Shown: positions 44,574-53,871 of the stretch, piece after piece | How positions within the stretch are numbered: the first letter of the stretch is position 1 | Layout of the letters: every line of letters starts with the position of its first letter | Assembly (NCBI GenBank): GCA_023301465.1 | Contig: JALZUQ010000007.1 | Span: 1 to 64,000 of the forward strand | DNA length: 64,000 nt | Direction of reading: 5' to 3' | Source: Oligoflexales bacterium | GTDB lineage: Bacteria; Bdellovibrionota_B; Oligoflexia; Oligoflexales; JALZUQ01 | Program-made: the position numbers and the translations under genes | The notes under the pieces: generated by a model | Told to the model about the DNA's origin: nothing | Seen by the model: only the letters and a program-made list of their open reading frames with translations | Databases searched by the model: none

Positions 44574-46520
44574 TTACTCTGGGTAAAACAAAGGTTTCCC
44601 AAGGTGCTTGCCATTCCATAATGGGAATTGTGTGTTCTTTTGGTCTAGGGCGTATGTAATGGTGGGAGCTAAAGTTTTTTTGGCTTTTAAGAGACCGTCT
44701 CTGTTTTTGTATCGTAATAAATACACACCAAAATAATCACCGCCATGATTTGAAAGTAAGTTTGCATCTTTTAAAGATATCTCATGTACCCATGGCAAAT
44801 GAAGGTCCTTGGAAGCCTTGATGATAAAGGGTTTGTGGGCTTCTTGATAGCGGTGAGCTGCAAAGAGCCATTTAGAGTTGAGAGGATTGCCCCAGAAATT
44901 TTTAAAAGCTGTATGTAGCTTTTCAGTAAATTGATCAAATGACATATCATGTGGAGCAATAATAATTCTTGGGTTCATGCAGCCAGCTTGGCCTAGGTGA
45001 AAGACCTCTTCGCACAGCATATTAATTTTGCTCATATCCCCAGAGAATTCATATGCAGTTTGATGATGCCCCCAGAACACCCCTGAATTTTTTGAGGTTA
45101 ACTGATTTGCGTTTTGGGTATTGCCAAAAAACACAATTGGAATATCTATATTATTTTGAATGTAATAATTTTTTGGAATAGAAGAAACCTTGAGGCCGAT
45201 CTCTTTTAATGCGTGAACCATAAAATTGAGTAACGGCAGAGATGTGTCATTAGGTGTTTTTAGATGTATGTGTATATCTAGGCAATAAGCAATAAACAAG
45301 TGCTGCATGGTGGCGATAGAGTGGTTGCTGGGTGCAAGTAAAGCCCAAGCACCTTGGTATGTCGGATTTTTTTGGGAGGTAAAAGTAGCGTTTTCGCAAG
45401 CTTTGATCCAGTATTCTTGATCTTTAGGGATTGAATAAGTTAATAGCGACTCCAAAAATAAAACGGAGGCATTTAGAGAGCCAGTTTCTAGAGCAAAAAG
45501 TTCAGTTAGGTTTTGTAGGCGATTTTTCAAGAGCTCTAATATTTTAAGAGAGCGTTCTTTTATTTGTTGTTGGTTTATTTTTTTTGTAGTGGGTTTTTGT
45601 TTCGGGTAAGCTTTTCTTATATTTGTGTGTTTGTTCTTTAAAGAGCAACCTCTAGGTTGAGTGCCGTTAACTCTTCCTTTGATCTGAAATTGGTTGTTTT
45701 TAAGAAGTACCATGTCTTCTGTCTTAATAGCGTATGGATAGTCAGTTCTTTTTTTGTCCCAGACAACTAACCGGCCTAAACCCTCTTTTTTTAGTTCGTT
45801 GCTGCAATCATCTATAAACACATCGACATCTTCTTCAAAGGCGTAATGCTCACCAAAGACTTTATAAGCTTGCCGGCTTAATTCACAGCTTCCATATTCA
45901 CTCAATATTTTTTGGGGAGCGAAGTTTTTTGCGAGCATTTCATAGTATTCATGTAGATTTAAAAACGGTCGAGATTTTATGCCGCCTGTTTCAAATAAAA
46001 AAGCATTCTTTGGTATTCGGCTTCCATTTTCAATGAATTGTAAAATTTGCTCCCCTGTCGCAAAAATCCAAATAGGAGTTTTTGAGGAGGGGTTGCTTGG
46101 GATTGAAAATTTTTGATGGTCGACATATTGAATATTCGAGAGTTCCGAAAACCAATGAATCATTTGTGCCAATGAAGAGTCTTTCCAAACCTCAGTGGAT
46201 GGAATAAAACTGTATCCGTTGATTTTAGAGAATGTTTGATGAAGCTTTTTTTTGATGACTGCTTCAAAGTCGGTGGTAGATTTTCTTTGGTACTGTTTGA
46301 GGGACTCTTCAGAGTAAAATACCTCAGAGCGGTGTTCTGAGGTAGATCCAGATGACTTAAAAACAGACAGATTATCTCTCGTGCCTTGATAGATAAGGCT
46401 TTTGTAGGTCTTAAAGTAGCTTACAGGAATAACAGGTACCACTAGATTTTGACAACCCATGACTTGGATAAGCTGATCAATATCAGGTACTTGCCTATGA
46501 TTTGGTCCTTGTTGTGACAT
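44574..46520 (-). CDS. LuxE-LuxC fusion: acyl-protein synthetase joined to acyl-CoA reductase
   Basis: A 648-residue two-domain protein. The first half resembles LuxE acyl-protein synthetase: FKSSGSTSEHRSEVFYSEES (nucleotide loop, about residues 54-73), LFETGGIKSR and ILSEYGSCELSRQAY. A Lys-rich linker follows near residue 300-320. The second half resembles LuxC acyl reductase: GAWALLAPSNHSIATMQ and the nucleophile-Cys block CEEVFHLGQAGCMNPRIII (Cys near residue 511). In bioluminescent operons LuxE activates and LuxC reduces fatty acid to aldehyde; here both lie on one chain and no luciferase genes are near. The ATG at 46520 is preferred over the TTG at 46544. Product aldehyde use is unknown. 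Confidence 0.82.
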   Translation of the reverse strand: MSQQGPNHRQVPDIDQLIQVMGCQNLVVPVIPVSYFKTYKSLIYQGTRDNLSVFKSSGSTSEHRSEVFYSEESLKQYQRKSTTDFEAVIKKKLHQTFSKINGYSFIPSTEVWKDSSLAQMIHWFSELSNIQYVDHQKFSIPSNPSSKTPIWIFATGEQILQFIENGSRIPKNAFLFETGGIKSRPFLNLHEYYEMLAKNFAPQKILSEYGSCELSRQAYKVFGEHYAFEEDVDVFIDDCSNELKKEGLGRLVVWDKKRTDYPYAIKTEDMVLLKNNQFQIKGRVNGTQPRGCSLKNKHTNIRKAYPKQKPTTKKINQQQIKERSLKILELLKNRLQNLTELFALETGSLNASVLFLESLLTYSIPKDQEYWIKACENATFTSQKNPTYQGAWALLAPSNHSIATMQHLFIAYCLDIHIHLKTPNDTSLPLLNFMVHALKEIGLKVSSIPKNYYIQNNIDIPIVFFGNTQNANQLTSKNSGVFWGHHQTAYEFSGDMSKINMLCEEVFHLGQAGCMNPRIIIAPHDMSFDQFTEKLHTAFKNFWGNPLNSKWLFAAHRYQEAHKPFIIKASKDLHLPWVHEISLKDANLLSNHGGDYFGVYLLRYKNRDGLLKAKKTLAPTITYALDQKNTQFPLWNGKHLGKPLFYPE

Positions 46521-46578
46521 TGCAATTGCCCCATCTACGTGCAAAGGCTACGATGTTCCAGTGTTTAACCTGCAATGA

Positions 46579-47415
46579 GTGAAGATGCCAAGTCGATATT
46601 TTCTCAAACTTGATCAGTTTGAAGGCCCGTTGGACCTACTGCTGCACCTTATTAAAGATAATGAAATAGATGTCTTTGATATTGATATTTATATGCTGTC
46701 GACTCAGTACTTAAACTATCTTCGTCTCATTAAGTTTGATGATCTTAGTGATGCTGGTGATTTTCTTTCTATGGCAGCACATCTAATCGAAATCAAAACG
46801 CAGATGCTACTTCCAAGACCAAAGAGCAAAGATACGGATGACGGTGATGACCCGCGTCTTCCTCTTCAAGAGCGTTTACTCTTATACGAAAAATTCAAAG
46901 ACGCCGGTGCAAATATTGGGAAACTACCTATGGTGGGTTACCTCGTCTGGGCAAGTACAGATCATAAACGCCTAGACGCAATGGTTGAAAAACCAAAAGA
47001 CGCACCTGTCAAAGCAGACCCGAGTCGTTTAATTGTTCTGTACGAACAAATGCTTAAGAATATGAACCTTCGCCGCAAACCATCAAAGGTGACCATCAAA
47101 AACCAGGTCATCGGCATTGAAACGGTGATTGAACAAATGCAAAAACGAATTGAAAAACTTCGGTTTGTGATGTTTCAAAATTTGTACTCAAGGTTTTCGT
47201 CTCGTTATGAGTTTGTCATTAACATCATGGCGATGCTTGAGCTTGCAAAGTACGGTGATTTAAAAGTTTATCAAGACCGTATCTTTGGACCAATTTGGCT
47301 ATTTAAACAAGATGAACTCGTTGAGTATGTAGACTTAAATACAGACTTAGACCAGTTTGATCCAGAAGCATTGGCGGTTGCCATCTCTGAACTTCAAGGA
47401 GAAAAAGTCATATGA
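46579..47415 (+). CDS. scpA: Segregation and condensation protein ScpA
   Basis: ScpA is the kleisin of the SMC-ScpAB complex. The 278-residue protein has the canonical N-terminal FEGPLDLLLHLIKDNEIDVFDIDI and YLNYLR, AAHLIEIKTQMLLP, and a C-terminal winged-helix region (FLELL-type, here FVINIMAMLELAKYGDLKVYQ, split over LELAKYG). Start GTG 46579 or ATG 46585. It overlaps scpB by 4 nt (ATGA). Confidence 0.95.
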   Translation: MKMPSRYFLKLDQFEGPLDLLLHLIKDNEIDVFDIDIYMLSTQYLNYLRLIKFDDLSDAGDFLSMAAHLIEIKTQMLLPRPKSKDTDDGDDPRLPLQERLLLYEKFKDAGANIGKLPMVGYLVWASTDHKRLDAMVEKPKDAPVKADPSRLIVLYEQMLKNMNLRRKPSKVTIKNQVIGIETVIEQMQKRIEKLRFVMFQNLYSRFSSRYEFVINIMAMLELAKYGDLKVYQDRIFGPIWLFKQDELVEYVDLNTDLDQFDPEALAVAISELQGEKVI

Positions 47416-48347
47416 CAGATCAAAACAATCATGTTGAACCAAACGAAGAGTTACTTGAAGAAGTGATTGACGAGTCTGCTGTTCAGGCAGAAGAGGCGTA
47501 CGAATCAACGGATGAAGAAACAGAGCTAGAAGCTGGTGCTGAGGAATCTTCTGAGGTTGAAACAGGTGAAACAAAAGCTGAAGAAGAACCAGAAGAAGAG
47601 TATACTTGTGATTTAAATACTCTTGCACAGGTAGAGGCGTTACTTCTTGCGTCTACAAAACCAATGAAGATACCAGAGATTGCCGATTACTTAACTGAAG
47701 ACTTAGATCATCAGTCTATTAAGTATTTGATTGAAGAGCTTCAAGAATCCTATTCTGAGCGTGAGAGTGGAATCGAAGTAGCATCTATTAAGGGTCAAGG
47801 TTACCGAATTCAAACAAGACCTGAAGCGGCTCCTTTGATGCAGCGACTATTTGCCTGTAGGCCAAGACCGCTATCTAGGTCTGCACAAGAAACGATTGCT
47901 ATTATTGTTTACCGTCAACCTGTGACGAGATCTGAAATCGAATTTATCCGTGGTGTAGATGCAGGGAGTATCGTTAAGAGCCTCATGGACCGTGGATTTG
48001 TAAAATGCGTGGGTAGAAAAGACGTTCCGGGACGACCTATGCTCTTTGGGACAACCGACGAATTTCTGAGGGTTTTTGGGTTATCCTCCATCAAGGAATT
48101 GCCGAATCTAGAGAGCTTCCAGAGCCAAGATGAGGTCTTAAACCAAGCTGAGAAGGCAATAGAGCGATTTGATCGAGAAGAAGCTGGCGAAGAAGTTCCT
48201 GACGTGTTAGAGCCCAATCTGGAGCAAGTTGCTGATGACACTGATGCCAAGGCCGTTTTAGATGCGGTAGAGGTCCCAGATGAAGTCAAGGAGCTTGAAG
48301 CCCAAACAAAAAGAGGCGAAGGTCTCATCAACGAAGTTTTAGATTAA
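47412..48347 (+). CDS. scpB: Segregation and condensation protein ScpB
   Basis: ScpB binds the ScpA kleisin. The core (about residues 70-240) has VEALLLASTKPMKIPEIA, GYRIQTRPEAAPLMQRL, RPLSRSAQETIAIIVYRQPVTRSEIEFIRGVD, and RPMLFGTTDEFLRVFGL. Unusually, about 65 very acidic residues precede the core and another ~70 acidic residues follow it, so the 311-residue protein is longer than typical (~200). It overlaps scpA and is followed by rluB. Confidence 0.94.
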   Translation: MTDQNNHVEPNEELLEEVIDESAVQAEEAYESTDEETELEAGAEESSEVETGETKAEEEPEEEYTCDLNTLAQVEALLLASTKPMKIPEIADYLTEDLDHQSIKYLIEELQESYSERESGIEVASIKGQGYRIQTRPEAAPLMQRLFACRPRPLSRSAQETIAIIVYRQPVTRSEIEFIRGVDAGSIVKSLMDRGFVKCVGRKDVPGRPMLFGTTDEFLRVFGLSSIKELPNLESFQSQDEVLNQAEKAIERFDREEAGEEVPDVLEPNLEQVADDTDAKAVLDAVEVPDEVKELEAQTKRGEGLINEVLD

Positions 48348-48362
48348 ATACGGAAAACAAAA

Positions 48363-49124
48363 ATGCAACAAGAAATGATGAAGCTACATGCTTGGCTAGC
48401 GAAGCAAGGGTATGGCTCACGCCGTTATTGTGAAAATCTCATCCGCGAAGGAAAGGTTTCTGTCAACGGTCACAAAGTAGGTCGTTTAGGCGAAAGAATC
48501 ACACCGGGATTAGATGACGTCGAAGTCTCAGGTGAAGTCGTCAAAGAAAAAGCTCCAAAAAAATCTTATTTTGTTTTGAATAAACCTAAGTTCACGATGA
48601 GTACTCACCGAGATGAAGACGACCGTCAAACAGTTTTTGATTTACCAAGTGTGAAGCAAGTTCATAAGTCTTTGCAGTTTGTGGGAAGACTTGATTATGA
48701 ATCAGAAGGCATGATGCTTCTGACAAACGATGGTGACTTAAACTATAAGATTACACATCCAAGTTTTCACGTTGAAAAAGAATACTTAGTACTCACCAAT
48801 AAAAAAATGAGTAAGCCTCAGATGGCAAGTATTGTTGAAGGCATAAAAATTGATAAATCTAAGATCCTTGCAAAAGGTTCAATAGAGTACATTGCCTCCG
48901 AGAGACTTGGAAAAACAATCGGTGGTTGGTATAGTATTAAAATTCATGAAGGTCGAAAGCGTGTTATTCGTAAGATGTTTGAGGCCCTTGATCTGAAAGT
49001 CATAAGATTGGTTCGTGTTGCAATTGGTCCACTAAAACTAAGCAACCATTTAAAACCGGGTGCGATTCAAAAACTTTCACCACGCCAGTTAGATGCAATA
49101 CGATCTTGTGTGGGTGAAAATTAA
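48363..49124 (+). CDS. rluB: Ribosomal large-subunit pseudouridine synthase (RluB/RsuA type)
   Basis: A 253-residue enzyme with an N-terminal S4 RNA-binding domain (LHAWLAKQGYGSRRYCENLI, VSVNGHKVGRLGERI) and the RsuA/RluB/E/F catalytic domain: YFVLNKPKFTMSTHRDE, the catalytic Asp in FVGRLDYESEGMMLLTNDG, and EGRKRVIRKMF. In this family the third gene after scpA-scpB is usually rluB, which modifies 23S rRNA. The assignment to RluB over RsuA rests on the conserved gene order. Confidence 0.92.
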   Translation: MQQEMMKLHAWLAKQGYGSRRYCENLIREGKVSVNGHKVGRLGERITPGLDDVEVSGEVVKEKAPKKSYFVLNKPKFTMSTHRDEDDRQTVFDLPSVKQVHKSLQFVGRLDYESEGMMLLTNDGDLNYKITHPSFHVEKEYLVLTNKKMSKPQMASIVEGIKIDKSKILAKGSIEYIASERLGKTIGGWYSIKIHEGRKRVIRKMFEALDLKVIRLVRVAIGPLKLSNHLKPGAIQKLSPRQLDAIRSCVGEN

Positions 49125-49164
49125 TTTTTAAGGTCTGATAACTGTTGGTCTGAAGGAGAGAACT

Positions 49165-50139
49165 GTGAAGCTTGGAACCCTTGATAATCAAACGAGAGAT
49201 GGTCGTTTAGTAGTTGTTAGTTCTGATAATAAACGCCAAATGTTAGCAGAATCTGCAGAAACACTTCAATCGGCATTAGACGATTGGGCGAGTGTTTCAC
49301 CAAAACTTCAAAAGCAGTTCGAACACCTAGAGTCTAATCAAGATGCTGGTGAACCAGTAGACGAAGCAAAAATGCATTCACCTCTGCCTCGTGCATACGA
49401 GTGGATTGATGGTTCAGCGTATATCAATCATATTGTCTTAGTTCGAAAAGCTCGCGGTGCAGAGCCGCCAGAAACCCTAAGAACAGAGCCTCTTGTTTAT
49501 CAAGGTGGTTCAAGTGTTTTTTTAAGACCAACTCAAGACATCCGTTTTCCAACAGCAGATTGGGGAATTGACTTTGAGTCAGAAGTTGCTGTGATCATGG
49601 GGGATACACCAATGGGAACAAAAGCTTCTGAAGCATCAAAGTACATAAAGTTAGTCATGATCTGTAATGACGTTAGTTTAAGAAATCTAATACCGGGTGA
49701 GCTCAAAAAGGGGTTCGGATTTTTTAACTCAAAACCATCTAGTGCTTTTTCACCTCTATGCGTAACTCCTGAATCACTAGGCGATGCTTGGAAGGACGGA
49801 AGACTACATTTAAATATGCTGACAGATTACAATGGTAGCAAGTTTGGTGACCCAAATGCTGGGCCAGAAATGTTCTTTGGTTTTAATGAGCTTGTAGAGC
49901 ACGTTTGCCGTTCAAGAGCAATTTCAGCAGGAACCATCATTGGTAGCGGAACCGTTTCTAATGAGGACCGAAGCCGTGGCAGTTCTTGTCTTGCAGAAAA
50001 ACGTATGATTGAAAAAATTGATAGCGGTGAGTTTAAGACTCCGTTTATGCAAGACGGGCACACTGTTAAGATTCGTGTGAATGATGCGTCGGGTCAAAAT
50101 ATTTTTGGAACGATTGAGCAAAAAGTTACGATTAATTAG
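49165..50139 (+). CDS. Fumarylacetoacetate hydrolase (FAH) family protein
   Basis: A 324-residue FAH-family protein. Metal and fold marks are DWGIDFESEVAVIMG, MICNDVSLRNLI, KPSSAFSPLCVTPESLG, and GTIIGSGTVSNEDRSRGSSCLAEKRMIE. The N-terminal ~90-residue domain matches FAH proper more than the smaller YcgM-type members. It could act in tyrosine catabolism or on another beta-diketone. Start GTG 49165 with GAAGGAGAG. It follows scpA-scpB-rluB after 40 bp and may be read from the same promoter, without an obvious functional link. Confidence 0.9.
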   Translation: MKLGTLDNQTRDGRLVVVSSDNKRQMLAESAETLQSALDDWASVSPKLQKQFEHLESNQDAGEPVDEAKMHSPLPRAYEWIDGSAYINHIVLVRKARGAEPPETLRTEPLVYQGGSSVFLRPTQDIRFPTADWGIDFESEVAVIMGDTPMGTKASEASKYIKLVMICNDVSLRNLIPGELKKGFGFFNSKPSSAFSPLCVTPESLGDAWKDGRLHLNMLTDYNGSKFGDPNAGPEMFFGFNELVEHVCRSRAISAGTIIGSGTVSNEDRSRGSSCLAEKRMIEKIDSGEFKTPFMQDGHTVKIRVNDASGQNIFGTIEQKVTIN

Positions 50140-50339
50140 TTTGTCAGATGTGTATAGTCTTTGAATCACATTTTTTATTTAGAACGCCCAGTCTAACGAG
50201 ACCCATTACATTGAATGAGTAATCCGTTACTTGGAACCTAATAGCCTGAAATTAAAAAGAATTTAACTGATTATTTTTTATATACTGATTTGTTACCGTC
50301 CGTTTGTTCGCTAATTAATCCGTTTTATGAGGTCTATCA

Positions 50340-50756
50340 ATGAGAGCATTTCAATTTTCATATTTAACACTTTTTTTCATATTGTATTTTTGTTCTGGTA
50401 CACAGATTTTTGCAGAGAGTTGTATTGAATCATTTTCTGGTGAAGAAAAGGAGTTTTTAGATACCATCATAGAAGTTGGTGCTGAAAGTGGTTCATTAGA
50501 TTATTCTGACCCTCATGAAAAAAGGACTATCAGCACTTCAGAAGTAACGGAGGTTTTTGAGGACTTTAGAGAAAATATTGGGTTTGAGCATGAATACACT
50601 TTCAATGATTTTGCTTTAGATGTTGCAACATCTTTGATAAAAAGAACAGATGACCCTAGGTACGCAAATCATCACTGGAGAAAAAGCCCAGACTATCAAA
50701 GAATGATCCTTTGGGAATATAGTGTAACGCAATTACTATTTTTTCAGTCAATTTAG
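50340..50756 (+). CDS. Exported small protein, frame continuing in-phase beyond an amber codon
   Basis: A 138-residue protein with a signal peptide (MRAFQFSYLTLFFILYFCSGTQIFA-ES). The mature part has acidic helices and no known motif. Its TAG at 50754-50756 is followed in the same frame by 35 further sense codons up to a TAA at 50862-50864, coding for a plausible Asp/Asn/Ser-rich tail. This suggests an original protein of about 174 residues with a nonsense mutation, or occasional readthrough. The upstream gap (200 bp) holds an AT-rich promoter region. Confidence 0.6.
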   Translation: MRAFQFSYLTLFFILYFCSGTQIFAESCIESFSGEEKEFLDTIIEVGAESGSLDYSDPHEKRTISTSEVTEVFEDFRENIGFEHEYTFNDFALDVATSLIKRTDDPRYANHHWRKSPDYQRMILWEYSVTQLLFFQSI

Positions 50757-50982
50757 TTAAATTCAAACTCAGCAAATGATTTTGATATTAGAAATGCACT
50801 TGATAATATTGATGCTGCAGTTGTTGACCCTAAACGTTCAAATACCGATAGCACTGAAGATTAAAAAAAGAGCTTGCACGGAGCAACACATCTTTGAAGT
50901 GTTGAGTTTATTGATAATGTCCGCTTGATTTTTTGTAATGAACATATAAACAAATATATTAATTAAGTTGAGATAAATTAGT

Positions 50983-51774
50983 TTATTTAAAAGCATCGTA
51001 AGTTAGTTTTTTACGAAAATTGTTTATTAAATCTGAGTTAACTGAAGGGCACATTGAGGTTAGGAAGTTTTCTGTGTTTTGATATTCTGTTGCAATATCT
51101 GTTATAAAATCTGTAATTCTGCCTTTATAACTATCTGAGAGAGTGGGGTATTTTTGATAATCACATTCTAAAGCAGAAACTATTTTATCAAATGAGACGA
51201 TTTTTTCTAGTGCAACTCCAGCCAAGACAGCTGAAGCCATTCCAGTTCGATCTCTGCCCGCATCACAATGTACCAAAACTTTTTCTTCATTGGATATATC
51301 AAGCATGATGCTTTTTATAAACTTGCAGCTTGTCTCTCTAATGTGTGTATCGGTATGCCACTTTTTTAAAAATTCCGCGTCTTGGAAGCGTTTTTTATTT
51401 AAAATAAGGCCTTTTTTTATGCTTAACCCTTCTAGGCAATAATAAGACCTAGGTCTGTTGTGGTTGAAGTTCAAAGAGTATATTTTATCTGGGCTGCCTA
51501 CAAAAGAGCAGGGCCATCCAGAAAATTGTCGGTTTGCACGTAAAAGCACACCGGGGTTTAGTTGGTGATCTCCTAGGCATTTGTTAATGCTATCTCCGAC
51601 ATCACGAAAATTAGCGTTAGTACTACCAAAGATACCTTCTATGTGAAACTTCAAGTTTTTTTCGCCAAGTATCACATGCCCTAAGTAAGCGCTTAAGGAA
51701 AAAATAAGAGGGGATAGTGCTAAAATAATAGCGGTAAATATCAAGTTTCTTTTAGTTTGTTTTTTTAACTTCAT
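50983..51774 (-). CDS. Membrane-anchored Cys-based protein phosphatase
   Basis: A 263-residue protein with one N-terminal membrane helix (about residues 8-30), then a tyrosine/dual-specificity phosphatase fold. The P-loop is HCDAGRDRTG (C-x5-R), with upstream NFRDVGDSIN and GVLLRANRQ as in bacterial TYR-type phosphatases. The general-acid Asp may lie in the WHTDTHIRE region. The active domain is probably periplasmic. It starts 11 nt after the LTA-synthase-like gene stop, so the two probably form an operon. Confidence 0.82.
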   Translation of the reverse strand: MKLKKQTKRNLIFTAIILALSPLIFSLSAYLGHVILGEKNLKFHIEGIFGSTNANFRDVGDSINKCLGDHQLNPGVLLRANRQFSGWPCSFVGSPDKIYSLNFNHNRPRSYYCLEGLSIKKGLILNKKRFQDAEFLKKWHTDTHIRETSCKFIKSIMLDISNEEKVLVHCDAGRDRTGMASAVLAGVALEKIVSFDKIVSALECDYQKYPTLSDSYKGRITDFITDIATEYQNTENFLTSMCPSVNSDLINNFRKKLTYDAFK

Positions 51775-51784
51775 GATGTTTTTT

Positions 51785-53638
51785 TTAATTTCGTAATACT
51801 TTAAAGTAGGGTTCTAGTACGTTTTGAATGAAATGATTTTTCGTTTGTTCATCCTTGATTTTGTCTAGAGAAAGATCCCACGTGTTCTTATGTGAGTAAG
51901 AAAAATACTCTCCATTAGAGTTTAGTTTTATTAGTTTGTCTTTGTCTAAGTACCAATAGACTTTTCCAAGTTTATTAAATGCAAAGCCCTGTTGATCTTT
52001 GCGTAGCAAGGATCGCCCAAAACCAGAGTACCCTTTACCGTGGTGTCCAACAAGATCTAAGATTGTGGGTTTGATGTCGATATGTTGGCCTATTTTTTCA
52101 CTTTCGATTGCACTTAGATCTTTGTTTGGGTGCATAATTATCAGAGGAACCCTGAATTTTCCGATCAAATCTTGAAATTGCACTTGCTCTGAAGAGTAGG
52201 CGTGGTCTGCGGTGATGATGAAAATAGTATTTTCATACCAACCTTCCTTTTTCGCACTTTCAAAAAATTTTTTAACAGCATAGTCAGAATAAGAAATGGT
52301 TTTATGGATTTTTAATGGACCTGATTTGAATTTTTCTTTGTGTTTATCTGGAACAACAAAAGGATCGTGAGAGCTTAAAGTAAATATACTCGTAAAAAAT
52401 GGCTTTGAAGACCTTGATAAAACCTTTACAGAGTGCTGAAGGAATTCTTCGTCAAAAATACCCCAATAACCATTGTAATGACCTTTGTGAGGGTAGTTAT
52501 CTAATCCATGGTATTGTTTGAAACCTACACGAGCTGCAAAGCTATCAAAATACATGGAATTGTTTTTTGTGCCGTGAAAAAATGAGGTGTCGTATCCTTC
52601 AAAGCTAAGAATTTCAGCTAAACCATTTAATTTTACATGCTGAAATGAACTACGTACAAAAGGTTGATCTAAAAAGTTTGGTAATCCAGCTTGAATAGAA
52701 GGAGATATGTCTATGGATCTTCTACCGTTAGCAAAAAATTTAGGGAAAAATGCATTTTTTTTGTTATTTGCTATTTCACTTATAAAGGGTGCCCAAGATG
52801 CTTTGTCATTGTTGATGTTAAGATATTCTAGTGCAAGGCTTTCTACAATGAGAAGTACTATGTTCGAATCTTTGAAAACCGGTACGTCTACTCTTTTTGT
52901 GTGTGATTGGTCTAATTGTTTTGTGTGTATGCCTTGATGTGCTGTCTGAATAAAGCTAGGAATTTCCTCTGCGGAACTTGATCTTAATATATTAAAACTA
53001 GTGTTTAGGCTAATATTTGCAAGCCGTTCATCTGAGTTTAGGTAGGCGTGTACTGGAGCGAGTGGTTTGCTTTGTAGCCCTCCACGTACACAAAGACCAG
53101 CGATGCACATAAGAACTAACACAAAAATAAAGACAGTTTTTGGTGGTTTTTGTGTGTGTGCTTTGTATCTTGGTGCCGTTTTATAAATAATCCAGAACGT
53201 TATGAATGATACAAGCAGAAGGTGCCAGTAGTTTGTTAATAAGCTAATATTTTGTTCAGAAGCCTCTTTAGAAAATGAAAAAATATCTTTTCCTAAGTGT
53301 CGTTCGATGAATTTAAAGTAACCTAAGTTAGCAATAATGGGCGTTAAAAAAAGACAGTGTATTACAATAAATAAAAACCGTCCGGCGAGTATTACTTTTT
53401 GGTGATTTATACCAACCAGAAAACAAACAATAATGAGTAATTGCGGGATAGTTGCTAAGCCAATACAATAGAGATCAAACCTAACTCCATGGATAAAACT
53501 CTCAAGAAGTTCAAACCCAGAGAATGAGATTCCTCTATAGTATGTTCCGTAGAGCAAAAATCTTAATGAAGAGTAAATAACTAAAACACATAGCGAGCTT
53601 TTAAAAAGCCTCATAAAGTTTTTGTGGTGAGATTCCAT
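51785..53638 (-). CDS. LTA-synthase-family sulfatase-fold membrane enzyme
   Basis: A 617-residue protein with about five N-terminal membrane helices and a periplasmic alkaline-phosphatase/sulfatase domain. Metal and nucleophile motifs are IVLLIVESLALEYL, FANGRRSIDISPSI (Ser where LtaS has its catalytic Thr), FHGTKNNSMYFDSFA, TLSSHDPFVVP, and TADHAYSSE. Relatives transfer phosphoglycerol or phosphoethanolamine to glycans or lipids (LtaS, OpgB, EptA); the acceptor here is unknown. A DSP-like phosphatase gene follows. Confidence 0.88.
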   Translation of the reverse strand: MESHHKNFMRLFKSSLCVLVIYSSLRFLLYGTYYRGISFSGFELLESFIHGVRFDLYCIGLATIPQLLIIVCFLVGINHQKVILAGRFLFIVIHCLFLTPIIANLGYFKFIERHLGKDIFSFSKEASEQNISLLTNYWHLLLVSFITFWIIYKTAPRYKAHTQKPPKTVFIFVLVLMCIAGLCVRGGLQSKPLAPVHAYLNSDERLANISLNTSFNILRSSSAEEIPSFIQTAHQGIHTKQLDQSHTKRVDVPVFKDSNIVLLIVESLALEYLNINNDKASWAPFISEIANNKKNAFFPKFFANGRRSIDISPSIQAGLPNFLDQPFVRSSFQHVKLNGLAEILSFEGYDTSFFHGTKNNSMYFDSFAARVGFKQYHGLDNYPHKGHYNGYWGIFDEEFLQHSVKVLSRSSKPFFTSIFTLSSHDPFVVPDKHKEKFKSGPLKIHKTISYSDYAVKKFFESAKKEGWYENTIFIITADHAYSSEQVQFQDLIGKFRVPLIIMHPNKDLSAIESEKIGQHIDIKPTILDLVGHHGKGYSGFGRSLLRKDQQGFAFNKLGKVYWYLDKDKLIKLNSNGEYFSYSHKNTWDLSLDKIKDEQTKNHFIQNVLEPYFKVLRN

Positions 53639-53871
53639 ATAAAAACGTTTCTATTATTAAATAGCATTCACAATATTCAGAGTCATAGAAATACTGAAAG
53701 GTTTGCCGGATGTCAAGTTTCTAAGCAGTGCTTCCTGCTATCGTTTTGGAAGCCCTAGAGAATTTTTATTTTGAATATAAGGTTCTTTATAATCGACAGT
53801 AAGTCATTTACGCTTCTCAAAAAGAATGAGTAGTAATTATAAAATAACATGACAAATAAGTTAAGAAACTC

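Noticed and set aside
44574-46520. A bioluminescence operon
   Set aside because: Only LuxE- and LuxC-like domains are present; no luciferase or thioesterase genes are in the window.
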